Numbered from the stretch's first letter, positions 21,601 to 29,749 are shown. The stretch is 64,000 bases of DNA from CAXXHQ01 sp963665265 (GCA_963665265.2 CAXXHQ010000001.1:434001-498000); one strand, 5' to 3'. Numbers and translations are program-made. Notes: a model not told the origin generated them from the letters alone.

Positions 21601-22026
21601 CTTCGTCGCGCCCCACGGCGCAGCCTTGTAAGCGTTCGCCGGCGCCTCGCGAAGCGTCGTCGGAAACTGAACCTGCGTCATCCAGCCCGAATAAGCGATG
21701 AAAAGCTTAATCGCGTTTTCGTACCTTGCGAGCGCCTTATCCAACTCGCCGACTTGGTAAAAGCATTCGCCGGTCATCGCTTCATAACAGATCGAATCGA
21801 TCCATCGCGACTGCGCGCTCTTAATCGACCCGCGTGATTCGCTCTGAAAGCGATCGCAAGCCTCTTTGAACTCGCCGTCGAAATACAAATTGAAAATCGA
21901 GAAATAGGCGCTAGACGGAACCGATCGATCCGCCGTAGGCTGCGGCCGAGGCGTCGTCTGCGCGAAAAGAGCCGAAGAAAAAATGACTATTCCGCAAGCG
22001 ACGCATGCAATTCGTTTCATTTTCAT
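18637..22026 (-). CDS. large exported CHAT-like protein, probably without active site
   Basis: 1,129 residues from the ATG at 22026, which gives a clean signal peptide (MKMKRIACVACG to SSALFAQ) and has GGAGAG upstream. TPR-like helices fill about residues 40-560. A CHAT-like (caspase-HetF-associated) domain follows at about 640-1000, recognised by HAVLVFYVSGKKIHGFLVGR, the SKPFDELAIVPDGPLWYLPFEAL segment and GSRTILLSRW. Active CHAT proteases use His in a THG-like motif and Cys in SACET. Here the equivalent segments read VVVFDDVSTG and ILPGFHTA (Phe near residue 876), so both residues seem replaced. The last about 130 residues are Lys/Glu/Pro-rich. It is immediately downstream of the C1B peptidase gene. 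Confidence 0.78.
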   Translation of the reverse strand: MKMKRIACVACGIVIFSSALFAQTTPRPQPTADRSVPSSAYFSIFNLYFDGEFKEACDRFQSESRGSIKSAQSRWIDSICYEAMTGECFYQVGELDKALARYENAIKLFIAYSGWMTQVQFPTTLREAPANAYKAAPWGATKRPIKMVNLPDSMLIFLGKLDNTTTVKQGGVVQMPISYSIHPQEIVRCTALAIRRRAEILGPVAARDQLTSDLLVASSGQLCAPNHWSETWANLEKGLAFVAAGKDQQGADYLKRSLTLPGGVDHPLTAVAFLELGKLVLKGGDARAALALFEEAAFSAVNFPDQSVLEESFRYAAVTHVMLNAKGPYRPLFDAVQGIRPRDMRFFRTTAATYAAEQLAIAGQTKEATAMIEEARTMLGRKTIAAGVAGARVNFVAAMILAQQRRGQESQMAFDAAMGYMRHGSLKVFRLGAAELAYASGMTQMRSAHPLYNETLADSTPNDWVFDPMETLAFEMASKSDAYDHWFDVAIARKETEAALDVADRARRHRFTGTLPLAGRVQSFRRLIDAPLDVLDREAQLQRQDLLTRYPELEKLVEEARAIRKRIATFSIVPEQTSSQKDLGKALEELAAVGKKMDPVIWEIALRREPSGPLFPPVRSAAEMRKALPQGHAVLVFYVSGKKIHGFLVGRDNYCYWDLGDAQNSARKVMTLLKSLGQHQQNGELTAKDLSDDKWKQSASQFLDQLLKTSRADFSKPFDELAIVPDGPLWYLPFEALQVKADGKMKPLIAQFRIRYAPTLSLAVWPYEQPVKGQVNTLVYLGKLFPQDAESAAEEAYRAFADAVPNTFSVKKDPLSPSSLYWTIADRVVVFDDVSTGDEPTNWLLAPADKGKGGGTLRDWFALPWGAPRQVILPGFHTAAEDGLKKMNRQAPGGELFLASCAMMSEGSRTILLSRWRCGGQSSFEIIREFVQQLADEPPADAWQRAVMLTMESRVNVESEPRLKKSGFDEPPQANHPFFWSGYMLIDCGVKPSEDAVKVEDASKAKKNRRDAAAEELKKEKAAAKKKDAEDSEEPEKLAPVEDKAQSTVKKPVPQNNKKKAIPANKTPSPEDLPLEPSSTGKDKMPVEKKTDGEVKEESPKETTESEKKSGGKELEDEPKASESEKKGN

Positions 22027-22110
22027 GGCTTTTTCGCTCTCCGCGACCGTTTCAAAACGCCGGCCCAAGCAAGTCGCGTCCTTCCGGCGACGGCCCGCTC
22101 CGCGCAACGC

Positions 22111-23523
22111 TTATCGCAAGGCTTCGCTCATCGGATACCACGGAGGCAACGCGACCGGCTTCTCCGAAAACGCGACGAGCACGTCGTTCGGAACGTAGGC
22201 CTTGCGAACGATCACGCAAAATACGTTTTCGTTGAAAAAGGAGTCATACATTGTCCATTTCCCCTCTTTGCCCTTGTCCTTCCCCCAACTATTCTCGACG
22301 AGCCACTTCACCGGCTTGCCGTCGCGAAGATCGACCCCCAAAAAAGTCATGGCGTGATTGGCGCCCAAGTCCCGCAATAAGAACCGGTCCGCCTTGCTCG
22401 TCTCCCAACGCATGCCGAACAGCGACTGGTAATCGCGAACGTCGGCCGCCATAATTCCCTTTTCGCGATCCTCGCCGTTGTTCACGTCGGCCGCGAACCA
22501 AACCGGTTGCTTGTCGCAAATCGACTTCGCCGTGATCGACTTCAAATCGCCGACCTCCAGATTGACGTAATGCATGTCCCGCCCGTCGTACAGACTCCGC
22601 GTCCGTTGCAATTGAAAATGCTTGCGATACGACTGCGACGGATCGTTGACCAAGCAAACGTATTGCGAAAGATCGCCTCCGACGAAATCGCGATAAAACT
22701 TCTTCGGCGTGTAAGTCTTCAAGGCCGAAACCTTCTCGTCCTTATCCTTGTATCGCCATTGGAATTCGCGGGGCGGCTCTCCCAACGTCAAAACCAGTAT
22801 CTTGTACGTCTCCGCCAACATCTTATTCTTCTCGGCGCGAATCTCGGCCATCGACTTGCCCGATTGCTTCATCTTTCGCAACGCAAGGGCGTTCGCCCGA
22901 AGCTTGCTTTCCAAAACTTGCTGCATCGTCTTCGTATGGTCCGAGCTTTGCGTCTCAGGCATCGCGTCCTTCGGCACGACTCCGTATTTTTCGACGAGCT
23001 CGACGACGAAACCCCACCAGCCCCCCTCGGGCAACGGAGTCTTCAATTGCAGTTCCCACTCGCGATCCAATATATCCCGATCGCTTAGTTCGACGGCGAA
23101 TTCAAGGAAACAATTGGCTTTCTCCAATTTGTCCCAAAACGCAAGATAGTTTTGCGATAGCTCGAAAGCGTCAAGATTGTATTTTTCGATCACCGCGGGC
23201 CGAAGCACGTTCATCGCCGAAAAAATCCAACACCGGCCGCTCTCCTTCTGATCCGTCACCCCTTTCGTCTTTATCACGTCCGAGAACAGGCCGTCGTCGC
23301 TGCGAACCAACTCCCGATTGAGCGACAGCGAATTGACGCTGTTGTTCGTAATCGCGTTGTAGAGCGCCCGGGTTGCCCCGTCCAACTTCACCCCCTCCTG
23401 ATAAGAGCGAATGTCGTCGGCTGACAGCGAACCGGCCGAATCCTCGGCGCGAACGCAGGTCGTTGCAACAAAACAAAATAGGATAACTAGACAAAAAACT
23501 AAACATTCATTGCGACGGAGCAT
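22111..23523 (-). CDS. exported bleomycin-hydrolase-type cysteine peptidase (C1B)
   Basis: 470 residues from the ATG at 23523 (AAGGAA upstream), starting with a signal peptide (LVFCLVILFCFVATTCVRA). Catalytic motifs of papain-fold family C1B are intact: the oxyanion Gln and nucleophile in TDQKESGRCWIFSAMNVL, the His in GANHAMTFLGVD and the Asn in VENSWGKDKG. Typical PepC/bleomycin hydrolases are cytosolic, hexameric aminopeptidases of about 450 residues; an exported form is unusual but seen in some Bacteroidota and planctomycetes. The final residues lack the classic C-terminal plug motif as far as I can see. The stop is 84 bp upstream of the CHAT-like gene start, so the two are probably co-transcribed. 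Confidence 0.9.
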   Translation of the reverse strand: MLRRNECLVFCLVILFCFVATTCVRAEDSAGSLSADDIRSYQEGVKLDGATRALYNAITNNSVNSLSLNRELVRSDDGLFSDVIKTKGVTDQKESGRCWIFSAMNVLRPAVIEKYNLDAFELSQNYLAFWDKLEKANCFLEFAVELSDRDILDREWELQLKTPLPEGGWWGFVVELVEKYGVVPKDAMPETQSSDHTKTMQQVLESKLRANALALRKMKQSGKSMAEIRAEKNKMLAETYKILVLTLGEPPREFQWRYKDKDEKVSALKTYTPKKFYRDFVGGDLSQYVCLVNDPSQSYRKHFQLQRTRSLYDGRDMHYVNLEVGDLKSITAKSICDKQPVWFAADVNNGEDREKGIMAADVRDYQSLFGMRWETSKADRFLLRDLGANHAMTFLGVDLRDGKPVKWLVENSWGKDKGKEGKWTMYDSFFNENVFCVIVRKAYVPNDVLVAFSEKPVALPPWYPMSEALR

Positions 23524-23828
23524 ATCACGTTCCTTAAGCGGCTTCTCGGAAGGACTTTTCGGGGGATTCGGCGCAGGCGAGATATCAAAAAAATGATCGT
23601 AAACTGCTATCAAATTATTCCTTATTGTATCACTTTGCCAAGCTTAACGCCGGGAGATTGTTCTACAACTTCAGAGGGAATCGCTTTTATCGTTACTCCC
23701 GCTAAAGTTAACGCAGCTTACGGGCCGATAACGGTTGTATGGATTACAGGAAGAATGCCGAAAACGGCGAAAAAGCAGTTTAGGCAATTTCGATAACAAG
23801 GCAAAACTCCCGTTTGCTGAGGTGCCCC

Positions 23829-24086
23829 ATGATGGGCGAAATGAAAAAAAGTCGTTCATGGCGATCAATCGTACTGTGCTGCGGCGCATTCGCCGCGTTC
23901 GGCGTCACCGGCTGTCAAGTTGACGTCGGCGGCCAAACCCTCCCCAGCCCGTACTACCTGAAGGACGACGTCCAATATCATCCGGAAGGCTCGCAGTTCC
24001 GCTTGGCGAAAGAGGCCGCCGCTATGAAAGCCTACAACGCCCAGGCGACCTCGCAACAAGCCGCCCAGCAAACGACCGCCCGATAA
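23829..24086 (+). CDS. small planctomycete-type lipoprotein
   Basis: About 85 residues with an N-terminal basic/hydrophobic segment and a good lipobox, GVTGC, so it should be lipid-anchored. The mature part reads CQVDVGGQTLPSPYYLKDDV and continues through a YHPEGSQFRLAKEAAAMKAY segment. I recall many planctomycete small proteins with this TLPSPYYL...DDVQY signature; function unknown. I chose the ATG at 23829; the in-frame ATGs at 23832 and 23841 are possible, the last giving the shortest signal peptide. The C-terminus is Gln/Ala/Thr-rich. Confidence 0.78.
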   Translation: MMGEMKKSRSWRSIVLCCGAFAAFGVTGCQVDVGGQTLPSPYYLKDDVQYHPEGSQFRLAKEAAAMKAYNAQATSQQAAQQTTAR

Positions 24087-24260
24087 GCGATCGGCCGACT
24101 CGAATCGGCTAGGCGTGAAATCCGCGCGGAGCATGTGCTCGCCCTGCGCGCCCAAACGAACCATTGCGCCGCGATCGCTTCGTCTTCGCATGACGTGGGG
24201 CTTCTTACGTCGGCGTCGGGAGAAATTTGCGAAAACAAGCGATTGCGCGCGCTGATATAC
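24087..24260. other. intergenic before tandem repeat
   Basis: This short spacer lies between the lipoprotein stop and the 74-bp tandem repeat. Frames on both strands lack ribosome binding sites and coding character; nothing is recognised. Confidence 0.35.
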
Positions 24261-24497
24261 CTGGCGGGGCTTTTTAGACGAACTCGCAACGCAATATGTT
24301 GGCCTCATCGTCATCATCTTGCGAAGCGATTTTACTGGCGGGGTTTTTAGACTACCTCGCGATGCGGATAAGTGCGACAACGCATCCTTATCTTGCTTAG
24401 CGAGAAGACTGGCGGGGTTTTTAGACTACCTCGCAACGCGGATAAGTGCGACAACGCATCCTTATCTCGCCGAGCGAGAAGACTGGCGGGGTTTTTT
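24261..24497. repeat. 74-bp tandem repeat, three units plus a partial
   Basis: Units begin at 24261, 24335, 24409 and 24483, each opening with CTGGCGGGG followed by a T-run. The spacing is exactly 74 bp. Units two and three are nearly identical; unit one is diverged in its second half and the fourth is cut off after about 15 bp. Units two and three contain a hairpin, GATAAG-TGCG-acaa-CGCA-tc-CTTATC, followed by a smaller CTCGC...GCGAG-type dyad. Because the non-CTGGCGGGG parts are also repeated, this is not a CRISPR array. The G-run plus T-run could act as a terminator; a mobile palindromic repeat is another reading. Confidence 0.85.
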
Positions 24498-24641
24498 AAT
24501 ATTTGGCGGAAACATGCCGCTCGTCGTCGCAAGGCGGCGGTTTGTGCCGATCGTATGATCGGCCTAAATCGCGGGAAGAGGTGACGACTTCGCGACGCAT
24601 GGGGGAACGGCGCCCGGCGTCGTCGGCGTCCTAAATTAATA

Positions 24642-24799
24642 AGTTTTCAAGCGGATTTTGCGAATCAACCAACGTGAAAATCGATCGGCGCGGCGGGGAA
24701 CAGGGAAGTCGCCTTTTCGATCAAACCACGTTTCGAATTGGCGGGGGCTATCCCAAAGATGGCCAGGAAAATTCATTCGCAAGGCGGGGCTTGAAAACT
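24642..24799. repeat. MITE-like element with imperfect terminal inverted repeats
   Basis: The left arm at 24642-24665 (AGTTTTCAAGC...TTGCGAAT) is matched by its reverse complement at 24775-24799, with about five mismatches in the middle of the arm and one length difference. The roughly 110 bp between the arms contain further dyads (for example GTGAAAATCGATC against GATCAAACCAC). No target duplication was evident. It ends 62 bp before the GlsB-like gene. It could be a non-autonomous mobile element or the fold of a structured leader RNA. Confidence 0.4.
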
Positions 24800-24861
24800 C
24801 GACTAGGAAGCCGACGACGCGGGAGTTTTTTCCCGCCAAATAATTCGATCGGATATCGGTC

Positions 24862-25215
24862 ATGCTCTTCGCCCAATTTGAATTACCGCATGTCGCTCAG
24901 CAATGGGCTTACGTCGCGCTAATTTGGATCGGCTTCGGCTCGCTCGCCGGACTCATCGCCTCGCTGGCCTTTCCCTTCAAACAACCGACAAGTCCCGCCC
25001 GAACTCTCCTCGTGGGAATCCTCGGCTCTTCGATCGGCCTGTTCGCCTACACCGTCCTGGCCAAAACCGACGCCCAATCGTTTAACCCGATCAGCCTATA
25101 CGGCTTTCTCTCGGCCGTCGGAGGCGCCTTCGTCTTGCTCCTCCTCACCCGCGTTTGCCAAGTCTGCTTCGTGAAGGCGACGCCCGATAAAAAAGACGAC
25201 GACGCCGACGAGTAA
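24862..25215 (+). CDS. GlsB/YeaQ-like small integral membrane protein
   Basis: 117 residues with three predicted membrane helices (about 17-38, 49-66 and 80-98) and a short acidic/basic C-terminal tail (KKDDDADE). The Gly-rich helices with SLAGLIASL and LLVGILGSSIGLFAYTVL resemble the transglycosylase-associated (GlsB/YeaQ/YmgE) family of small stress-related membrane proteins. The family function is unclear despite its name. It stands alone between the repeats and the U32 gene. Confidence 0.6.
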   Translation: MLFAQFELPHVAQQWAYVALIWIGFGSLAGLIASLAFPFKQPTSPARTLLVGILGSSIGLFAYTVLAKTDAQSFNPISLYGFLSAVGGAFVLLLLTRVCQVCFVKATPDKKDDDADE

Positions 25216-25375
25216 TCTCGCTCCGACCGCTTAATTCCGTCTATTTTCGCCGGAAATTCCCTTCCGCCTCGTCGCCCTCCCCCCGGGAAATATCCCGCGA
25301 AAACTGCTACAATTCAAAGTTCCGTTTTTCGCTGGTCCTCCCGCATCCCCCCCCTTCTCTCCTACAGAGAGCTTC

Positions 25376-27805
25376 ATGTCCGATTCCGTCGTCAACGAGC
25401 GCCCTCGAATTGCGCCGGAGCTAATTTCCCCGGCCGGCGATTGGGACTGCGCAAAAGCGGCTATCACGGCAGGCGCCGACGCCCTCTACTTCGGCCTGCA
25501 ATCCGGATTGAATGCGCGCGCAAGGGCCAAGAATTTCTCGGCCGCCGAATTACCCGAACTCACCGCGTTTCTCCATGAGAACGGCGCGCGAGGTTATCTC
25601 ACGCTGAACACGCTCGTCTTCTCCGACGAATTCGCCGAGGCCGAGGCGATGGTTCGCACTGCCCTCGATGCGAATATCGACGCCGTCATCGTGCAAGACC
25701 TAGGGCTCGCCGCCTGGATTCATCGCGCCTGTCCCGAACTCGAATTGCACGCCTCGACGCAAATGACTCTCGCTAGCGCCGAATGCTTGGCCCAAACCGT
25801 CGAACTTGGCGTGCGTCGTGCCGTCTTGCCCCGTGAACTCTCGTTAGACGAAATCAACGCAATTCGACGACATTCGCCGGTCGAACTCGAGGTCTTCGTT
25901 CACGGCGCCCTCTGCGTCAGTTTTTCCGGTCAATGCTTGGCGAGTTTGGCGCTCGGCGGTCGTAGCGGAAACCGCGGAGAATGCGCGCAGGCCTGCCGCA
26001 TGCCCTATGAATTAATCGTTGACGGAAAACCGTTGGTCAATGGCCCGCAATATCCGCTCAGCCCGCGCGATCTGGCCGTTTACGATCGCGTTTACGACCT
26101 AGCCGAAGCCGGCGTCGCGGCGCTGAAAATCGAAGGTCGCATGAAAGGCCCCGACTACGTGGCGACGGTCGTTCGCCATTATCGCCGCGCGCTCGACGAA
26201 ACGGCGGCGAACCGTCGGCCGAAGTTTTCTCCGGAAGAAGTCGAGACCCTGGCGCTAACCTTCTCGCGCGGTCTAGGGCATGGCTGGCTCGACGGCGGGA
26301 ATCACCAAGAGCTTGTGCCCGGCGACAGTTCAAGCAACCGCGGCGTTTTGCTCGGCGAGGTGACCGCCGTCGGCCCCGATTCCGCGAAGGTTCGACTTTG
26401 CGGCACGGTTCGGCGAGGAACGGGAGTCGTTTTTGAAGGGGACCGCAGCCGCGACGAAGAGCAGGGAGGCCGCGTCTATGAAATCTTCCTTCGCGGACGT
26501 TCCGTCGAAGACGCGACGGAAGACGATGTCGAACTCCGCTTTCAATACGGCGCGCTAAATACCGAAAAGATTATTGTCGGACAAAAAGTTTGGAAAACCG
26601 ACGACCCGGCCGCGGCGAAGAAATTGAAACGCGACTTGCATGACGATCGCCGCCGTCGTCGCAGCGCTTTAAAACTGAACGTCACGGCAATCGCCGGCGA
26701 ACCGCTCCGAATCATGGGCGAGGCGGCTAACGGGGCGACTTGCTCGATCACTACCGAACATATTTTAGCCGCGGCCGTGAAACGCCCCGCCGACGAAGAG
26801 TTGCTGCGCACTCAACTGGGGCGACTCGGCGAAACGCCCTACGCGCTTGACGCCGTCGAGGCGACGATCAAGGGCGCCCCCATGATTCCGCTCAGCGTGC
26901 TGGGCGAATGCCGACGCGAAATGATCGCCCAACTCACGATTTCAAAACCCCCGCTCCGCAAACTAATAATTAACGCCGGCGCCCCCTCGGAATACTTGAA
27001 TCGTCGTCTCTCGGAACCTCAAACCGGTCCGACAAAAGCCGTTGAGTGGTTCGCCCTCTGCCGATCTATGGAGCAGATTACTGCCTTGGCCCAACAAAGC
27101 GTCGCGGGAATAATCGCCGACTTGATCGACGAAAAAGAGCGGGGCGAGGCCATGCGTATCATTCAAGCCTCGGGAAAACTCGCCTATTTGGCGTCGGAAA
27201 GAATCCAACGCCCAGGGGCGACGCCGCGTTGGAAATCGATTGAACAGGCCCGACCCGACGGCGTTTTGGCGCGCAATTTGGCGGCGCTCGACCATTTCGC
27301 CCGCGGCGGGCTTGAAGTCACCGCCGACTTCTCGCTCAACGCGACCAACGAATACGCCGTTTGCTATTTGCGAGATCGAGGCGCCGCGAGAATTTCCGCC
27401 GCGCACGATCTAGACGGCGAACGAATCCTTGCCCTTTCCCGCATCGTACCGCCGCAATGGCTCGACGTCGTCGCCTTCGGTCGGACGCCTATGATGCACT
27501 CGGCCCATTGCTTGTTTTGCGCGACCCTGTCGAAAGGAACAAACCGCGAGAACTGCGGACGTCCGTGCCAAAAACATCGAATCCGTTTACGCGATCGAAA
27601 AGGCGCCGAGCATCCCGCCTTCGTCGACGAAAATTGCGAGAACGATATTTATTGCAACAAACCCCGAAGCTACGCCGTCGAGTTGGCGAAATTCGCGGCG
27701 GCCGGAATCCGGCGGTTCCGCCTGGAGTTTTTGGAAGAAAGCGGCGCCGAAGCCGCCGACCTCGCGAAAAGCTTCCTCAAAGCTACCGCCAATTTGCCGA
27801 TCTAA
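25376..27805 (+). CDS. large U32 family protein (RlhA/TrhP-like)
   Basis: 809 residues. The N-terminal TIM-barrel-like U32 domain opens with APELISPAGDWDCAKAAITAG and carries the family signature EVFVHGALCVSFSGQC, then RSGNRGECAQACRMPYEL. A long C-terminal part has a further Cys cluster (HCLFCATLS, ENCGRPCQKH). U32 proteins once called peptidases are now known as RNA hydroxylation enzymes: RlhA (23S rRNA C2501), TrhP (tRNA U34) and UbiU/V in ubiquinone synthesis. The large size and DUF3656-like middle favour the RlhA group. The four Cys of the signature may hold an iron-sulfur cluster. The start ATG lies about 160 bp after the previous gene. Specific substrate unproven. Confidence 0.85.
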   Translation: MSDSVVNERPRIAPELISPAGDWDCAKAAITAGADALYFGLQSGLNARARAKNFSAAELPELTAFLHENGARGYLTLNTLVFSDEFAEAEAMVRTALDANIDAVIVQDLGLAAWIHRACPELELHASTQMTLASAECLAQTVELGVRRAVLPRELSLDEINAIRRHSPVELEVFVHGALCVSFSGQCLASLALGGRSGNRGECAQACRMPYELIVDGKPLVNGPQYPLSPRDLAVYDRVYDLAEAGVAALKIEGRMKGPDYVATVVRHYRRALDETAANRRPKFSPEEVETLALTFSRGLGHGWLDGGNHQELVPGDSSSNRGVLLGEVTAVGPDSAKVRLCGTVRRGTGVVFEGDRSRDEEQGGRVYEIFLRGRSVEDATEDDVELRFQYGALNTEKIIVGQKVWKTDDPAAAKKLKRDLHDDRRRRRSALKLNVTAIAGEPLRIMGEAANGATCSITTEHILAAAVKRPADEELLRTQLGRLGETPYALDAVEATIKGAPMIPLSVLGECRREMIAQLTISKPPLRKLIINAGAPSEYLNRRLSEPQTGPTKAVEWFALCRSMEQITALAQQSVAGIIADLIDEKERGEAMRIIQASGKLAYLASERIQRPGATPRWKSIEQARPDGVLARNLAALDHFARGGLEVTADFSLNATNEYAVCYLRDRGAARISAAHDLDGERILALSRIVPPQWLDVVAFGRTPMMHSAHCLFCATLSKGTNRENCGRPCQKHRIRLRDRKGAEHPAFVDENCENDIYCNKPRSYAVELAKFAAAGIRRFRLEFLEESGAEAADLAKSFLKATANLPI

Positions 27806-27903
27806 CCGTGATCGAACCCCCGCTTAACGCGCCCCAAACGAAAAAACGACAGAATAAAAAACGACCGAACTATCTGATCCTTAAACGCTACGCATACTCC
27901 GAT

Positions 27904-29043
27904 ATGAAGATTCGCAAAATCCAACTGGCCGCCCTCCTCCTCGCCGGCTTATTCGCCCTGCAAACGTGCTTCGTCTTCGCTCTGGAAGCGAAACCTGCGA
28001 CTTCCGACCAAAAGACCGTCGCCGCCGCTTCAAAGAAGAGAAGCAAATCGGCGAAAAGCGCCGAAAAAATGCAGCAGAGCGCGGAGGCGGCCGTCGCCGA
28101 GGCCGAGGCGACCGCGTCGCCCGCCCCCTTCGTCACCGGATCGTGGACGTTGGCGGTTCTGCCCGACACGCAACACTACACCGAAAAATTTCCCGGCATT
28201 TTCGATATGCAAACGCGCTGGATCGCGCGACATAAAGACGAGTTCAACATTCGCATGGTCGCGCAATTGGGCGACATCACGCAAAACGGAACGCCCGAGG
28301 AGTGGAAAACCGCGCGCGAGGCGATGGGCGAGCTCGACGGATTGGTTCCCTATTCAATCTGCCTCGGCAACCACGACTATCGCACCCCGCACGGCAAGGC
28401 GCTTACCCGAGAGTCTTTATTCAACGAGTATTTCACGGTCGATTTTTGGAAGAAGCAACCGACGTTCGGCGGTTTATTGAAACCGAACGAGGCGGACAAC
28501 GCGTATCAATTGTTCGAGGCCGGCGGTAAAAAGTGGATTCTTCTTTCGCTCGAATGGGCGCCTCGCGACGAAGCCGTCGCTTGGGCCGACAAAATCCTTA
28601 CCCAATTCTCCGACCGTTACGCAATCATAACCACCCACGCCTATCTCGCGCCCGACAACTCGCAATTGGACATGCTGAGCAAAGACGAGGACGCGCAACT
28701 ATACAGCCCCCACAAATATAAAACGCCCGGTTCGATCAACGACGGCGGCGAAATATGGAATAAACTCGTCCGCAAACATCGCGTGGCGTTCGTCCTCTGC
28801 GGCCATCTCTCGCAAGCCGCCCGCTTGACCAGCGTGAACGACCAAGGCTTCGCGGTTCATCAAATTCTCTCGGACTACCAAAACCGCAAACTCGGCGGTG
28901 AAGGCTTCATGCGCCTCATGGAGTTTTGGCCCGACGGCGAAACCGTGCAGGTTATCACCTACTCGCCGCTCTACGGCGCTTATCTAACCGACGAAGCCGA
29001 GCAATTCACCTTGACGATCGGCAAAGCGGATCAAGTCAAGTAG
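27904..29043 (+). CDS. exported calcineurin-like metallophosphoesterase
   Basis: 379 residues. Signal peptide (MKIRKIQLAALLLAGLFALQ to VFA), then a Lys/Ala-rich linker, then a metallophosphoesterase domain with LAVLPDTQHY, GDITQNG, LGNHDY, TTHAY and CGHLSQ as the expected metal-binding blocks. Such proteins hydrolyse phosphomono- or diesters using two metal ions; the substrate is not predictable here. The ATG at 27904 was chosen because it opens the signal peptide; the frame is open far upstream inside the U32 gene in another register. The stop is followed directly by direct repeats. Confidence 0.85.
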   Translation: MKIRKIQLAALLLAGLFALQTCFVFALEAKPATSDQKTVAAASKKRSKSAKSAEKMQQSAEAAVAEAEATASPAPFVTGSWTLAVLPDTQHYTEKFPGIFDMQTRWIARHKDEFNIRMVAQLGDITQNGTPEEWKTAREAMGELDGLVPYSICLGNHDYRTPHGKALTRESLFNEYFTVDFWKKQPTFGGLLKPNEADNAYQLFEAGGKKWILLSLEWAPRDEAVAWADKILTQFSDRYAIITTHAYLAPDNSQLDMLSKDEDAQLYSPHKYKTPGSINDGGEIWNKLVRKHRVAFVLCGHLSQAARLTSVNDQGFAVHQILSDYQNRKLGGEGFMRLMEFWPDGETVQVITYSPLYGAYLTDEAEQFTLTIGKADQVK

Positions 29044-29054
29044 GTCGGGCGCCC

Positions 29055-29333
29055 AGTGCCTGAAAACCAGCTTCCGTTTAGCCGCAATCCCGAAGGGATG
29101 CGCGTTCCTACCGTACGCTGGGCCGAGACTCCGCAACGTTCTTCGTCGTGCGCTGTAGGGAACGCCCTCCGTGGCGTTCCGCCGAAGTTTCGTAAGTCAA
29201 GCGCCCCAGTGCCTGAAAACCAGCTTCCGTTTAGCCGCAATCCCGAAGGGATGCGCGTTCCTACCGTACGCTGGGCCGAGACTCCGCAACGTTCTTCGCC
29301 GTGCGCTGTAGGGAACGCCCTCCGTGGCGTTCC
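29055..29333. repeat. 153-bp direct duplication with GGAACGCC/GGCGTTCC hairpins
   Basis: The segment from 29055 recurs at 29208; about 126 bp match with about one mismatch. Each copy holds two hairpins: ATCCC-GAA-GGGAT and the stronger GGAACGCC-ctccgt-GGCGTTCC. Elements of this kind are scattered in planctomycete intergenic regions. Located just after the metallophosphoesterase stop, they may serve as transcription terminators despite lacking a T-tract. Confidence 0.85.
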
Positions 29334-29498
29334 TCATCTACGACACAGGGCCGACGTTTTTGATCGTCATCTTGTTATAGCAACGTGCCCTTAGCCCAAC
29401 AGGCTACCGTAAGATAGCCCAGCGCTTGCCTCGTAGCGCAGTGATGCCGCTTTCCAGGGAAACCACCCCCAATAAACCCCATTCAGGATTTCGTAGCC

Positions 29499-29616
29499 GG
29501 TCCCGGCGCAAATTGGATCGCCGGCAGAACGCCAATATTGGGGAGAGAGCTGAAACTCGCATAGGTCGCCCCCTTGAATAAGGATCTATCTCCGCCGGCT
29601 CGACCGATGATATAAT
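29499..29616. repeat. 118-bp direct repeat A, first copy
   Basis: This copy matches 30339-30456 at a constant offset of 840 bp, with about eight differences in 118 bp. It begins GGTCCCGGCGCAAATTGG and ends in GATGATATAAT. Read in the same frame, both copies contain the fragment GSISAGSTDDI, which leads into an Rhs-like sequence after the second copy. The two copies bracket the AT-rich gene. Confidence 0.9.
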
Positions 29617-29749
29617 GTCGCGGTTGGCAACGATCGACGATTCGAGTTGGGTTGCGGGCATAGCCGAACGATTAGGGTTGGAATGGACGCTTCAGCCACG
29701 CGGAAGACCACAGAAGCTAGCGTATGACTCCCATGCCGCCCAGTTTTAG
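29582..29749 (+). pseudogene. possible Rhs-core fragment, first module
   Basis: An open frame after a TAA gives GSISAGSTDDIMSRLATIDD, then unrelated sequence to a TAG at 29747-29749. The STDDI.SR..I.DD pattern matches the fragment at 30422 and the Rhs/YD repeat cores seen in planctomycetes. There is no start codon or ribosome binding site, so it is debris if it is Rhs at all. The tail after IDD has no Rhs character. Confidence 0.35.

Noticed and set aside
24261..24497. CRISPR-like array of CTGGCGGGG repeats
   Set aside because: The segments between the repeats are themselves repeated (units two and three nearly identical) and spacing is exactly 74 bp with a hairpin. There are no cas genes. 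This is a plain tandem repeat.
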